64,000 nucleotides of DNA, from positions 5,725,724 through 5,789,723 of the forward strand of contig JASEVX010000005.1 of the NCBI GenBank assembly GCA_031761405.1. Reading direction: 5' to 3'. Source of the stretch: Serripes groenlandicus (Eukaryota; Mollusca; Bivalvia; Cardiida; Cardiidae). Each line of letters begins with the position of its first letter. The first letter of the stretch is position 1. The translations under genes were made by a program, and so were the position numbers. This document shows positions 30,648-40,995 of this stretch, piece by piece. The notes under the pieces are model-generated. The model made no database searches. It was not told where the DNA came from and saw nothing but the letters and a program-made list of their open reading frames with translations.

Positions 30648-30840
30648 TAACCCTTTCCCACATACAGCAAATCTGCTTTGAAAACAAAGTGACAAAAACC
30701 TGAAAAATCTCCATAAAAGATAGCTTAATTGTTAAATCAAGTTGAAAACATTGTGACCAAAAGAGGAATTGCACATCGTGAGCAATTTCACATTTAGCCA
30801 CAATATTTTCAAAAGTCGTCTGCTGCTATTGTGTTGATTA
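30648..30840. mobile_element. MITE family A copy, right end lost
   Basis: TAACCCTTTCCCACATACAGC left end; ATTGCACATCGTGAGCAATT centre; CAAAAGTCGTCTGCTGC on the right. Confidence 0.8.
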
Positions 30841-31013
30841 CAATCACAGTTTTCCCTACTATAACCCAACATGTGAGCAACAAAACACAATGCTGCCTGT
30901 TGCGACTCACACATAAGTCATGAGCACCACAAGAACCAGATCTTTTTGGATGACATTAAAAAATGATAATGATACTGAACACCGTCCTATCTGTTCCAAC
31001 TGTTGAATGAATA

Positions 31014-31110
31014 CAACATTTAAACATTTAAACACTTTTCAATATTGGATTTCTGTTACCCTCTTGGATGAAACAAAAGTAAAACATTTAAACACTTTTC
31101 AATATTGGAT
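31014..31110. repeat. Two tandem copies, ~66-bp period
   Basis: AACATTTAAACACTTTTCAA...TTGGAT occurs twice (about 31016 and 31082). Confidence 0.85.
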
Positions 31111-31329
31111 GTCGGTTTCCCTCTTGAAGAACAAAATAAAATCAGGTTATTTACACCTTCCTGTCTGTTTTCCTTTTATTGAACAACGACACAAGAGGGC
31201 ATTGAGTCCTATATTGCTCACCTGATGCAATTATCTATTTGGAAGTAATGTTTAATGTTCTTACTCTAAACATACAAGGAAAACATGCCCCACCACCCGG
31301 ATAGCCATGTTTTTCAACTATCTTTATAT

Positions 31330-31990
31330 TCCCACCTAACGAAATATTAGTGTCCTATTTATTTTCAAATTTGGCCAGTACTTTTAGAAAAGAAGAAAGT
31401 TTGTAAGGAAAAAGAGCCCCCAACCCCTTATGACCATTTTTATATACGTATTGGAATGACTTGAACAAACTAGGTGGAGTAACAAACACCCTAGGAACAG
31501 TTGTGCCAAATTGTTTTCAAATCTGGCCAGTATGTTTGAACAAGATCATTTTAAAGATTTTACTATAATACATGTACCATATATATGGAAAAAGAGCTCC
31601 GCCCCCTCTGGCAGCCAATTTGAGAAAAATTGGTAGATGTTCTCTCAAGGAACGTTTTTGCCTAATTATTTTCGAATTGGGCCAGTACATTTAGACAATA
31701 AGATTTTTAAAGTTTTTGATATATACCTTAAAATGAAGACAAGCCCTAGCCCGAGGCATCCATTCTTTTTGACAAATCTGAATAATTTTAACAAACTTGG
31801 TAGAGGGTCACCCAAGGAATATTTGTGTGGTCTTATTTTCAAATCAGGCAAGTACTTTTGGACAAGAAGATTTCCCCATTTCTGAATCCACAGCAGCCAA
31901 AGTTATACATTGAACTATTTTGACTTCACAAGGAGCATTTCATGAAAATTTGCCCAATGGTTTTAGAGGAGAAGTTGTTTGTAGTAAAAT
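31330..31990. repeat. Decayed dispersed repeat family D
   Basis: Three diverged units with TCACCCAAGGAAT/CTCAAGGAACG, TTTTCAAAT.[GT]GGCCAGTA and GGACAAGAAGAT blocks. No coding sequence is seen. Confidence 0.65.
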
Positions 31991-32167
31991 GTGAACAATC
32001 GGACAGATTACATTGATGAAGCCGCCGAACAGTAAGTTTTCACAAATTCGTGGTCAGATGAGCTAAAATTTCAAATTCTACTACACACCATCCTTTCTGT
32101 TTTCCAACTGTTGAAAAACATAAAATTTCAACATTTACTCCATACCATCCTGCCTATTTTACAATTG

Positions 32168-32268
32168 TCATATAATACCAAGAACTTGTAAAGCTTGTAC
32201 AACGTTCAATAAGAATAGCACAAATATTGCAAACTGACCAAATGCTCCTCTCTTATTCTGTTCTGGAT
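32168..32268 (-). CDS. MGST3-like set 2, exon 5
   Basis: Acceptor TTTTCAG|AT completes Asp. It reads DPEQNKRGAFGQFAIFVLF then a hydrophobic helix and TGA. Confidence 0.85.
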
Positions 32269-35200
32269 CTGAAAATAAAAAGTACTGATAAGTGAAATAC
32301 AGAGGTAGAGTGCAGACCTTGTGATCCAAAGATCCCGGGCTTCCTATGGGACCTCCTCATGCACTTGGTATGAATACTGGATGAAGAGTGATAAGTATAA
32401 GTTGTAAAAACTTTCATCACAATCAATGTAAATTAAATCTTATACATGTATAGGGTTTTCAACCTCTAAAACATAAATATTTCATGATTAAAATTGCAAT
32501 CCGACCCTTAAAACCTTTGTTGTGGGTACATATAGATTTTGACTGGGTGCTAAGAGAGATACGATGTTGGGAAACAATCACTTTACTCCTCTTCATCCCT
32601 TGCCCTAATACAGACACTTGAAGCAGAAGATGTTTGAAAACACTGTGGCACAATATTTCCACTCTATTCAATAGTTATACTTTCATGTAAAGATACAATA
32701 CATATTTTTGCCTAGACAATTTCAAATTCGTGTTCTACAGATTTGATATAAATGTGAGAAAGGGTACACAAGACCTAGGCTCGTTATGATTGTATAAACA
32801 TCCCTTCAACTTACAAGGAAACCTTGGGAGGTTGAGATCAATATAGATAAACAATGTTTGGTCTTACTTTACACCGTTTGGTAGTTAATCACACTGGGAC
32901 ATTTCTATTTAGTTCTCTGATCACACAAGCCTTTGACAATATTTTGACATACAGCATACATTCTGACCATATAGCATGCATGTGCAAATAGCCAAGCAAT
33001 TTCTTCTTTTCCCGCTAAGTTTTCAACTTTGTCCACAAATTCTGCTAAACTCAACAATTTCTCCTTCACCCGCAAAGTTTTTAACTCTGTGCGCAAGTTA
33101 TGCTGTTGTGTTATGAAATGCATACTTTCTTCTATGGAATCTTTCAAAGCATTTGCACATATTTTATGAGGTAAAAGATTAGGTTTGAAGAGCTTCTATG
33201 AAGGGGAAGTAACAAATCAGTGTATACCTCCAGAGTATCGTCCCCTTGTATAGACTACTCTAGACAGCATCCATAATAATCCACACACAGCGCTCACTTT
33301 CTACAAATAAACATAAAAAATAAACATTAGGACTGTGTGCAGGATTTTATACCCGGTATCTACAGTTTGATTCCTGCTCACAGTGTTATGGAGCAATACA
33401 TTTGAGCAAGGCACATTTCAAGCCCAAGTACTGTTTTGGATGTTTTTTTGTTTTTTTAAATTACATAACACAAACTAGAATTGTTTTTGCAAAAAACAGA
33501 TGTCTCCCCCTCAAATATCTGTCAAAATCTCTCAAAACATACCAACCTATAAAGCAGACAATGGGTTCTGCACATTGCCTTGATGAGGTGAACATGTGAC
33601 CCAAGTTTCATGAAAATCCTTCAAGCCGTCTTGGAGATATGGAGCGGACACGATTTGAGACAGACAGACAGACAGACAGTCGAGACATGGGTTCTGCACA
33701 TCGCCTTGATGAGGTGAACATTTGACCCAAGTTTCATGAAAATCCTTCAATGCTATCAAGTATTGCTTTTTGCGTGCTGTTTTTTACCACATAGAATAAA
33801 TTTGCAGCAGACAACATTGAACAATCTCATTTTAAATATTAAAAAGAAACCGCTGAAGACGGTAAGGCCGGATTGTCGGCAATTTGACCTTGAAAATCGA
33901 CAAACTAAGGTCAAGGTCAAAGTAACAATAGAAATCAATAGAACTTGTTACTGGTTACCTTCAGGCAAAGTTTCAAGTTTGCAACCCTTTCTTGTGCTGA
34001 GATTTTGCTTAACCAGAAACTTTAACCATTTTGCCTAACCTAAAACTTTAACCAAAATGTTGACGGACAGACAGACAGACAGACGGACATCGCCAATCTA
34101 TAGACCGGAATTGCTTAAGCAATCCGGCCAAAAATCTCTATAAATGAGAGGTTAATTATTGAAAAGAGTTGATATTAGTGAGGCAAATGCAAAAATTGCT
34201 TATAATGAGCAATCTCTCCATTTGCCATAACAGTTTTAAAAATCGTTTACTGTAAGAGTTGTCAAAATGTGTTTGCTTATGGGAAAAAGTTACATATTAC
34301 AAACCCCCAAATATTGTACTAGTAAATATCAATGCTATCAAGGCCAACTGTGATTGAGTAGAAGTAAAATATAAAGAAATAGATCAGTTTGCACTTCTTG
34401 CACTTCCAAATAGTTTGAACCAATTTTATTTTTTGTTTGCCAATACAAGTACATTAACCCTTTCCCACATATAAAACAAATCTGTAGCATCTTGGATTTT
34501 CTTTTAAAACTCAGTAAATGAAATTTTAATAATTAAACAGAGTTGAAACATTGTGACAAAAGTGAGAAATTGCTCATCATGAGTAATTTCTTCTTTTGCC
34601 ACAATATTTTCAAGTATCTGCAGCAGAGGCACTAGAAATATTTTATATGTGGAAAAGGGAAAAGCTGTGTGGAAGACAGATGAAAAACGTGTGATCTTGT
34701 GGTCCCTTGTTTGACTCCTGTAAGAGTGAAGTCAAGTTTTTGGACAATTTTAAGTACTAGTCAAGTATGCAGCAAGCAGACATCATGGGCAATTAATATT
34801 TATAACTTGTAAGAACTTGGTCCAAAATTGATGTGCAATAAATAAATTTAAATTCAAATCAAAAAACAAATTGATTTGCTTGTCTGTGAACTTACTGGAT
34901 ATGATAATCCGCCTAATAATGTAAAAACCAGGAAATGTGGATAATTTTCTAACCTGAAAAAAAAAAGTACTTATAAAATTGTCAAATTTATATTCTATTA
35001 AAAGAAATACACAAAGAAGTTTTATACTTGTATTGATGTTTTAATATCATCTAAAATATGGAGCTTAAAAAATCAAATATCAATTCTGTGAAGTAGTTTG
35101 AAATCCTTATAAAACTAGAATTGTTTTTGACACAAAGACAGATGTCTCCCCCTCAAATATCTGTCAAAATCTCTCAAAACATTCAAACCTATCAAGCAGA

Positions 35201-36608
35201 CAAAAATTTGGCCAAGTCGGACAGTATTCAATTTTTAATTACTAATTTTATCTTGACCTTGTACAAAGTGGACATGATAGCAAATGGTTTACAATAACAC
35301 ATCTTTTTACTGCAGCTGTAAATAATGAAAATCCTTCAAGCCATCTTGGAGATATGGAGCGGACATGAAATAAAGCCTCAAACCTTCAAGCATGACCTTG
35401 ACCTGGAACCGGTATGGTCGAGACATGGGTTCTGCACATCACCTTGATGAGGTGAACATCTGACTCAAGTTTCTTAGAAATCCTTCAAGCCGTCTTGGAG
35501 ATATGGAGCGGACACGAAATAAAGCCTCAAACCTTTGACCTTCAAGAGTGGCCTTGAACCGGTATGGTCGAGACATGGGTTCTGTACATCGCCTTGATGA
35601 GGTGAACATGTGACCCAAGTTTCATGAAAATCCTTCAAGCCGTCTTGGAGATATGGAGCGGACAGGAATTAAAGCCTCAAACCTTTGACCTACAAGCGTG
35701 ACCTTGACCTTGAACCGGTAGGGTCGAGACATGGGTTCTGCACATCACCTTGATGAGGTGAACATCTTACCCAAGTTTCATGAAAATCCTTCAAGCCGTC
35801 TCGGAGATATGGAGCGGACACGATTTCGGACAAACAGACAGACAGACAGACATCAAGGACAAAAACAATATATCTCCCCTGTATACAGGGGGAGACATAA
35901 TTTAATTGACGTAAGAGAATTACTTTTTTTCCCTTTTCATATTATTTTATACAATTCTTTTTCATAAACATTGTATGTCTCTAAAAGTTCAAAATTAATT
36001 TGAATTACTTTGTGATAGCTTCCTGATTGGCTTAAATACACTAAGTGACACTAGTTAATTTAATACATTTAACTTTTCCGAGGAAAGTTTTCCCAATGGA
36101 GAGAAATTTGAACACAACTGCAGCAGACATCTTGTTATAACATTGTGGCTAATTGAGAAATTATTGCTCAAAATGAGCAATTTCTATTTTTTTTCTTTTT
36201 CCACAATGATATCATAAGTTGCCAGTTATCATCTCAAGGATTAAACCATTTGTTCCAGAGAACATTTTCCATTGTGACCTTCAAACTCATACCTATGGGT
36301 CCTTTAACCCTTTCCCTCATACAACAATTCTGCAGCAGACGACTTTGAACATATTTTGTCAAAAAATGGAAAATCTGTATAATTGAATGGATAACCTATG
36401 ACTAAAAGTGGAAAACATTGTGTCAAAAGGAGAAATTGCTCGTTTTGAGCAATTTCTTCTTTTGTCACTATGTTTTCAAAAAGCTGTCTGCTGCAGAGGC
36501 GTCAGAAGGCGTCTAAAACTTATAACAATAAGTAACTTACGTGTTGTGATAAGCCCTCATGACACAGTTGAACTCATGTGCATAGGGCTCTATTGTCATT
36601 TGTGGGAA
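32168..36608 (-). CDS. Microsomal glutathione S-transferase 3-like, second set of exons 2-5 (no own first exon found)
   Basis: Exons 36608-36541, 34953-34896, 33300-33228 and 32268-32168 form an MGST3-like (MAPEG) body. It holds FNCVMRAYHNT, LENYPHFL, SRVVYTRGRYSG and DPEQNKRGAFGQF, and ends in a hydrophobic helix and a stop at 32168. Members are small integral ER-membrane proteins of four helices that conjugate glutathione or reduce lipid hydroperoxides. The Arg, Asn, Glu and Tyr residues used for glutathione binding in this family are present (RAYHNT+LENY; the two Tyr of VVYTRGRY). Phases and exon sizes match the first set (58 and 73 nt identical). Exon 2 must join a phase-0 first exon. I find none between 36608 and 40889, so it probably uses 48757 or 49070, giving 140-141 residues. 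Confidence 0.8.
32592..32766. mobile_element. MITE family A copy, decayed
   Basis: CCCTTGCCCTAATACAGACAC at the left, GAAAACACTGTGGCACAATA in the middle, and TGAGAAAGGGT at the right. Confidence 0.65.
33228..33300 (-). CDS. MGST3-like set 2, exon 4
   Basis: 73 nt, acceptor TTTGTAG, donor GGAG|GTATAC. It encodes KVSAVCGLLWMLSRVVYTRG then RYSG, matching MGST3 helix 3. Confidence 0.8.
33475..33750. mobile_element. Pearl/HINE-like element fragment
   Basis: It begins ACTAGAATTGTTTTTGCAAA and ACAGATGTCTCCCCCTC exactly like the element at 35115. It has one and a half core units (GGGTTCTGCACATCGCCTTG) split by a GACA microsatellite. It lies in the MGST cluster between exons 3 and 4 of set 2. Confidence 0.75.
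33777..34291. mobile_element. MITE family A copy interrupted by another element
   Basis: The left piece (AAATTTGCAGCAGACAACATTG) and right piece (AATCTCTATAAATGAGAGG...GGGAAAAAGTTA) are the two parts of one family A copy. The 33866-34129 element sits between them. Confidence 0.7.
33866..34129. mobile_element. Pearl/HINE-like element with GGCCGGATTG ends
   Basis: GGCCGGATTGTCGGCAA on the left and TTGCTTAAGCAATCCGGCC on the right. Between them are GACCTTGAAA / AAGGTCAAGGTCAA core sequence and a GACA/GACG run. It is inserted in a family A MITE. Confidence 0.8.
34454..34662. mobile_element. MITE family A copy
   Basis: TTAACCCTTTCCCACATATA at the left; AATTGCTCATCATGAGTAAT centre; TATGTGGAAAAGGG at the right. 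Confidence 0.8.
34896..34953 (-). CDS. MGST3-like set 2, exon 3
   Basis: 58 nt between TTTTCAG and CCA|GTAAGT. It encodes LENYPHFLVFTLLGGLSYP, the second membrane helix region, with the conserved LE-Y motif. Confidence 0.85.
35115..35902. mobile_element. Pearl/HINE-like element with ~150-bp core repeats
   Basis: The ends pair ATGTCTCCCCCT with AGGGGGAGACAT. Inside are about three and a half tandem ~150-bp units (GAGATATGGAGCGGACAC, GACCTTGAACCGGTATGG, CTGCACATC.CCTTGATGAGG) and a terminal (GACA)n. Core tandem repeats plus a tetranucleotide run between short inverted ends is the published layout of oyster pearl/CvA elements. Confidence 0.85.
36304..36516. mobile_element. MITE family A copy, right tip lost
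   Basis: TTAACCCTTTCCCTCATACAA left end; GAAATTGCTCGTTTTGAGC centre; GCTGCAGAGGCGTCAGAAGGC right. It ends 25 bp from the donor of MGST set 2 exon 2. Confidence 0.85.
36541..36608 (-). CDS. MGST3-like set 2, exon 2
   Basis: Acceptor TTTCAG|TTC, donor AC|GTAAGT. It encodes FPQMTIEPYAHEFNCVMRAY and HN plus two bases of the split Thr codon. It is one codon shorter than its counterpart at 46828-46758. Confidence 0.85.
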
Positions 36609-36997
36609 CTGAAATGTCAAATAGAAGACTATTCTGTGATTTGTAAAGCTAATTGCATGTTAATGTGTGTACAGAATTCTTCAGTTATACGAGACCAGTG
36701 AAGATCCAGATCAGCCTGTGCATATATATATAGTGTGATCAGCATCTGAACAGATTCCTATTCAATAAATGAGAATCTAAAGAATCTTCTAGTACAGAGC
36801 CAAAACACTCATCAAATTGGTGGCTGATCTCTAACTACACTCAAAAGAATCTTATCCAAAGGTCTTCAAAGCTCCAAAGTGTATATGTCTAACATATATG
36901 TACACAGCACTCAAGTAAATGTTCTGTAGAACTATATTTAACCTTAAACATAACGGTATGTGTGCACAAGTAAATGATCTGTATAACTGGATTTAAG

Positions 36998-37217
36998 CTT
37001 CTTTTGCCACAATGTTTTCAAGTTGTCTGCTGCAGATGTGTCTATATATGGGAAAGGTTTAATGATGTTTAATATTTTAAGCTTCAAACAGTAGAAAACA
37101 TTGTGGAAAAAAAAAACGGGAAATTGTATATCATGACTAATAAGAAATTTCTTTATTTCCTACAGTTTTAAAGTCTGCTACTGCAGAGGCAAATACAATT
37201 GTGAGGAAAATTGTTAA
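36998..37217. repeat. Two partial MITE family A copies
   Basis: A right half at 36998-37062 (TTTTGCCACAATGTTTTCAAG...GGGAAAGGTTTAA) and a central/right part at 37087-37217 (GAAAACATTGTGGAAAAAA...GTTAA). Confidence 0.65.
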
Positions 37218-37359
37218 ACTATTTTTATGTAAAGCCCTCTGAAATTCATAAATTTTCGTAAAAGATTTGGAAGTTTTCAATATATCCATCTATGAAAAAA
37301 CAGACCCGCCCCCTTGCGCCATATTTTGTTACCTTTCTCCATGGCTTGAAGGAATCTGA

Positions 37360-38110
37360 AAGAAGGTCACCCATGGAACATTTCTATCAAATTATTTGAA
37401 AAACAGTCAGATAAATTTGGAGAAGATTCACTATAGCCAATTAGCCATATTTTGAAAAACAGCTCTCCCCCCTGGAGGCAATGTCTTTCGACCAATCATC
37501 TTGGCTTGAAGGATTATTATAATACACTTCACATGACGGACAAAGGGCAATCACAATAACTTGCTAAAAAGTAATTCAAAAAGGACCATAATTCATACAA
37601 TATGCATTGTAGAATTATGGTCCTTTTATTATATAAACATCTGAGTATTCCAAGTCCTAGTGTACATGCCTTAGGGAAAAGGTGGCCCTAAATACAAACT
37701 TAACCAAGATATCAGTGCAAAATGTGAACAAGTGTGGTATGGGTTACATTCCTGTGAAATAATACTGACATCAGCCCGGGAGTATTGTCAGAAGTAATTT
37801 TTAAAGCTTGCACTATGTGACTAATATTAGGAAAATCAGCCAAGACCTCGTGCAAGCAGTCATGTCAATATGTCAATATAACTTGAGCAAGTTTGGTAGA
37901 GGGCCACCCAAGGATCATTCATGTGAAATTATATTGAAATCAGCCCAGTATATTTGGAGGAAATAGTTTTCAAAGCTCTGCTTTTGACCCCTTTTCTGAT
38001 ACCATGGAAACCAGTTTTTAATGGAATTGAACTATTTTGACCACTTCTTAAAATGATCATATAAGGAACTTCATTGGAAGTTTGTTCGAATTAGTCCAGT
38101 GCTTTAGAAC
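37360..38110. repeat. Decayed dispersed repeat family D
   Basis: Diverged units with GGTCACCCATGGAACATTT and GCCACCCAAGGATCATTC, followed by TGAAATTATATTGAAATCAG and TTGGAGGAAAT blocks. Confidence 0.65.
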
Positions 38111-38139
38111 CTGTCAATTTTGTTGATGCAGGACAGATA

Positions 38140-38378
38140 ATCACAGGATGATGTTAGGTCGCTGGTTCGATCCCCTGTCAGGTCATACCAAAGACTTTTA
38201 AAATGGCAGTAATGGCTTTCCCTCCTTGGCGCTCAGGGTTGTGGGGTAAGCATTGCGACCGACTTGCTGATGTCAGAATTAATGGACCAGTAGTTCTGGT
38301 AACTTACCCAGGAAATGCTGTGATATAACTGAAAAAATGTTGAATGTGGCGTTAAACACCAAACAAACAAACAAAAGG
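38140..38378 (+). repeat. tRNA-derived SINE with conserved 3' domain
   Basis: The head is truncated to the B box (GCTGGTTCGATCCC) and GGTCATACCAAAGAC. The body ends in GCTGTGATATAACTGAAAAA, GGCGTTAAACACC and (AAAC)n. The same 3' domain is on the minus strand at 58655-58850, so both belong to one SINE superfamily. Confidence 0.8.
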
Positions 38379-39126
38379 TAGATGAGCAAATCATTTGGCT
38401 AGTTATGGTTCTAATAGCCTGCATTGTCCCGTTTACATGAGTAATTATCTAGTTTAATGGTAAGTTATAATTTGTTATAACATGAAGATGAAATACAAAG
38501 AATGTCTCCTACAGAGATCTAAACATTGTTTCCTGCAAGAGAAAGGGTTAAGACACTTAAAATAAGACAAAGGTTTCTTTCTTTGTATAATCTTTATTAA
38601 TACCTTTTACATATATATATATATATATATCTATGTCAGGCCTTTAGATGTATAATACAGTGTGAAATGGCTAATCTAAATGTTTAGTAACAGATATTAA
38701 CAATGCACCTGATATGATCATTTAGTGATGTCTACTTTTGAAAACTATCCTTAGGATAAACGTGTAACATATGGAAATTGTAAGTAAATTGTTAAAAGAA
38801 AGGTTTTTTAAAAGTCAAATTTAGTTTCTTTAAGAGAAATGTTTTATAAATTGGCATTTCTATTGCAGCGCTGATATTTAGTAAATAACAAATATGTATA
38901 CAACTTAAACAAATATTCAAATATTGTAACAATTTCTCTAAAAACAGACAACTTTTGAACAGATCATGGACAAGTCCAAAACACCCTTTGAACCCATCAT
39001 AAATTTCTTCATATTTTTGAGTAACATTAGATTCTTTCCAAGAAAATAGTTTCAATATAATGGTAGAGTTGTTCATGTTTAAAAGGCTCAGCGCTAAAAT
39101 TTTCATTTCAACACAACATTGTCAAA

Positions 39127-39838
39127 TTTAAAAAACAAGAGGCCCATGAGGGCCTATGCTCTACTGGTATGGTTCTTTGGTCATTTTCAATCCAGAGCAT
39201 GTATGTATGGTGAAGATCGGATAGTAAATGGGGACTCTTTGTTTTCACAAGCTGTATTATAGTAATTTTTACAATTTCATGGGCCATAATCCAGTCTTGC
39301 ATTGGCGGATCTGGCTGGTTTTCAAAAGGAACCAAGCTCTAATCAGTATTTAACTACTATCTAAGTTTGGTGAAGATCAGATGGTAAATGGAGCCTCTAT
39401 TGTGTTCACATGCTCAATTATAGCAATTTGGACAATTTCAAGGGCCATAATCCAGTCTTGCATGGGCGGATCTGGCTGGTTTTCGAAAGGAACCAAGCTC
39501 TCATGGATATCTAACTACTGTATAAGTTTGGTTGAGATACAATCAAAAGTGAAGCCTGTATCGTGTTAACAAGCTCTTTTATAGCAATTTTGACCATTTC
39601 AAGGGCCATAATCCAGTCATACATGGGCAGATCTGGCTGGTTTTCGAAAGGAACCGACCTCTCATGAATATCTAACTACTGTATAAGTTTGGTTGAGATA
39701 CAATCAAAAGTGAAGACTGTATCGTGTTAACAAGAAATTGTTTACAGACGCACGGACGCATGCACGCACGGACGCACGCACGGACGACGGACAAATCGCC
39801 ACGACATAAGCCCTTCTGGCCTTTGGCCAGTAGAGCTA
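39127..39838. mobile_element. Pearl/HINE-like element, AAGAGGCCCATGAGGGCC type
   Basis: It starts AACAAGAGGCCCATGAGGGC..CTCTACTGG and ends CTTTGGCCAGTAGAGC. About three and a half tandem ~150-bp units carry GGGCCATAATCCAGTCTTGC and TAAGTTTGGT.GAGAT. A GACGCACG-rich run precedes the end. Confidence 0.85.
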
Positions 39839-40147
39839 AAAACCATATTTGCAAGAACATTTTATTTATCTATATGAAAAGACAATTCGATGTATAAGGT
39901 ACTTAGGTACTTTACAAGAGTTTAACAATTACACATTTTTCGTCCATCAGCACCCAGTTTCTACAACCAAGTGAAAAAGTCACATGAAACTAGATTGAAT
40001 GAAGGATGTAATTGCATAGAAAAGTTAATAATTACGGCATAAAATATGCGTATATCTTTATAAAAAGGATGTAAGCAATAGTTATATTGCGTTTCATCAA
40101 AGGATGATTACTACAACAATTACTGTACTTCCATGAACAGAAGAAAC

Positions 40148-40369
40148 ATTAACCCTTTCCCACCTCTTTTGACACATCTGCAGTGGACGACTTTTGAAAA
40201 CATCGTGACAAGAGGAGAAATTGCTCAAAACTAACAATTTCACCTTTTGCCACAATGTTTCAACTTTTTTCAGTAATTATAGCTACAATTATAGAGATTT
40301 ACAATATGTTTAGTAGACATTTTCAAAGTCGTCTGCTGCAGATTTGCTGTATGTGGGAATGTGGTAAAG
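40148..40369. mobile_element. MITE family A copy
   Basis: TTAACCCTTTCCCACCTCTT left end; GAGGAGAAATTGCTC...CTTTTGCCACAATG centre; GTCGTCTGCTGCAGATTTGC right. Confidence 0.85.
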
Positions 40370-40888
40370 GGTTTACAAAAACTTTTGAAAAGGAAAATAT
40401 GTCATATGAAGTATGCTGAAGGCCATACAAAAACAGACCTCCTGAACTTCCACAGAATCTGATCAGGATCTTGACTGTTTGCCATCTAGTTGTTACAGCA
40501 ATCTTGATGCATCTACAGAACAGTGCATATGAAAAAATCTGACCATACAACTGTACAAGTAGAGACTTTGATGACAAATACAAGTAATTTAAAATCGTTG
40601 AATGTCTGTTTTTGCAGGGTTCACATGAGACTTGCTCTGTGAAAACCAACTTTATATAGTAACTTTATATATGTAAATAATGACCTTCCTTTGCATGTAT
40701 ATAATATGATCTAAATGCACATTGTTTGTCACACATTAATACTTAATAGAAACCTTCTCTAAATAAAAGATGAAAAGGCTTGGTGCGTATGAAGCACAAG
40801 TTGCATGTTTACACAGATTGATCTGAATCTACACTGGTTACAAATTCCCTTTAGTTGCCATTCTCAGAGCCCATTCCCTATGACATAT

Positions 40889-40995
40889 TTATGCACTCAA
40901 GATCCCCAACATCCTGAGTCCAAGTATGACTGTATTAACCAGCAGTGTGATAAGGCCTATGTAACCAAAAGCGCCTCGGTTTCTCTTTTCTGGAT
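40889..40995 (-). CDS. MGST3-like set 1, exon 5
   Basis: Acceptor ATTTTCAG|AT. It encodes DPEKRNRGAFGYIGLITLLV, a final hydrophobic helix and TAA at 40891-40889. Confidence 0.9.

Noticed and set aside
32905..33147. 81-codon minus-strand frame rich in Glu/Lys
   Set aside because: Its sequence is largely palindromic family A MITE words (CAATTTCTCCTT, GTTTTCAACTTTGTC), so the frame is repeat-derived.
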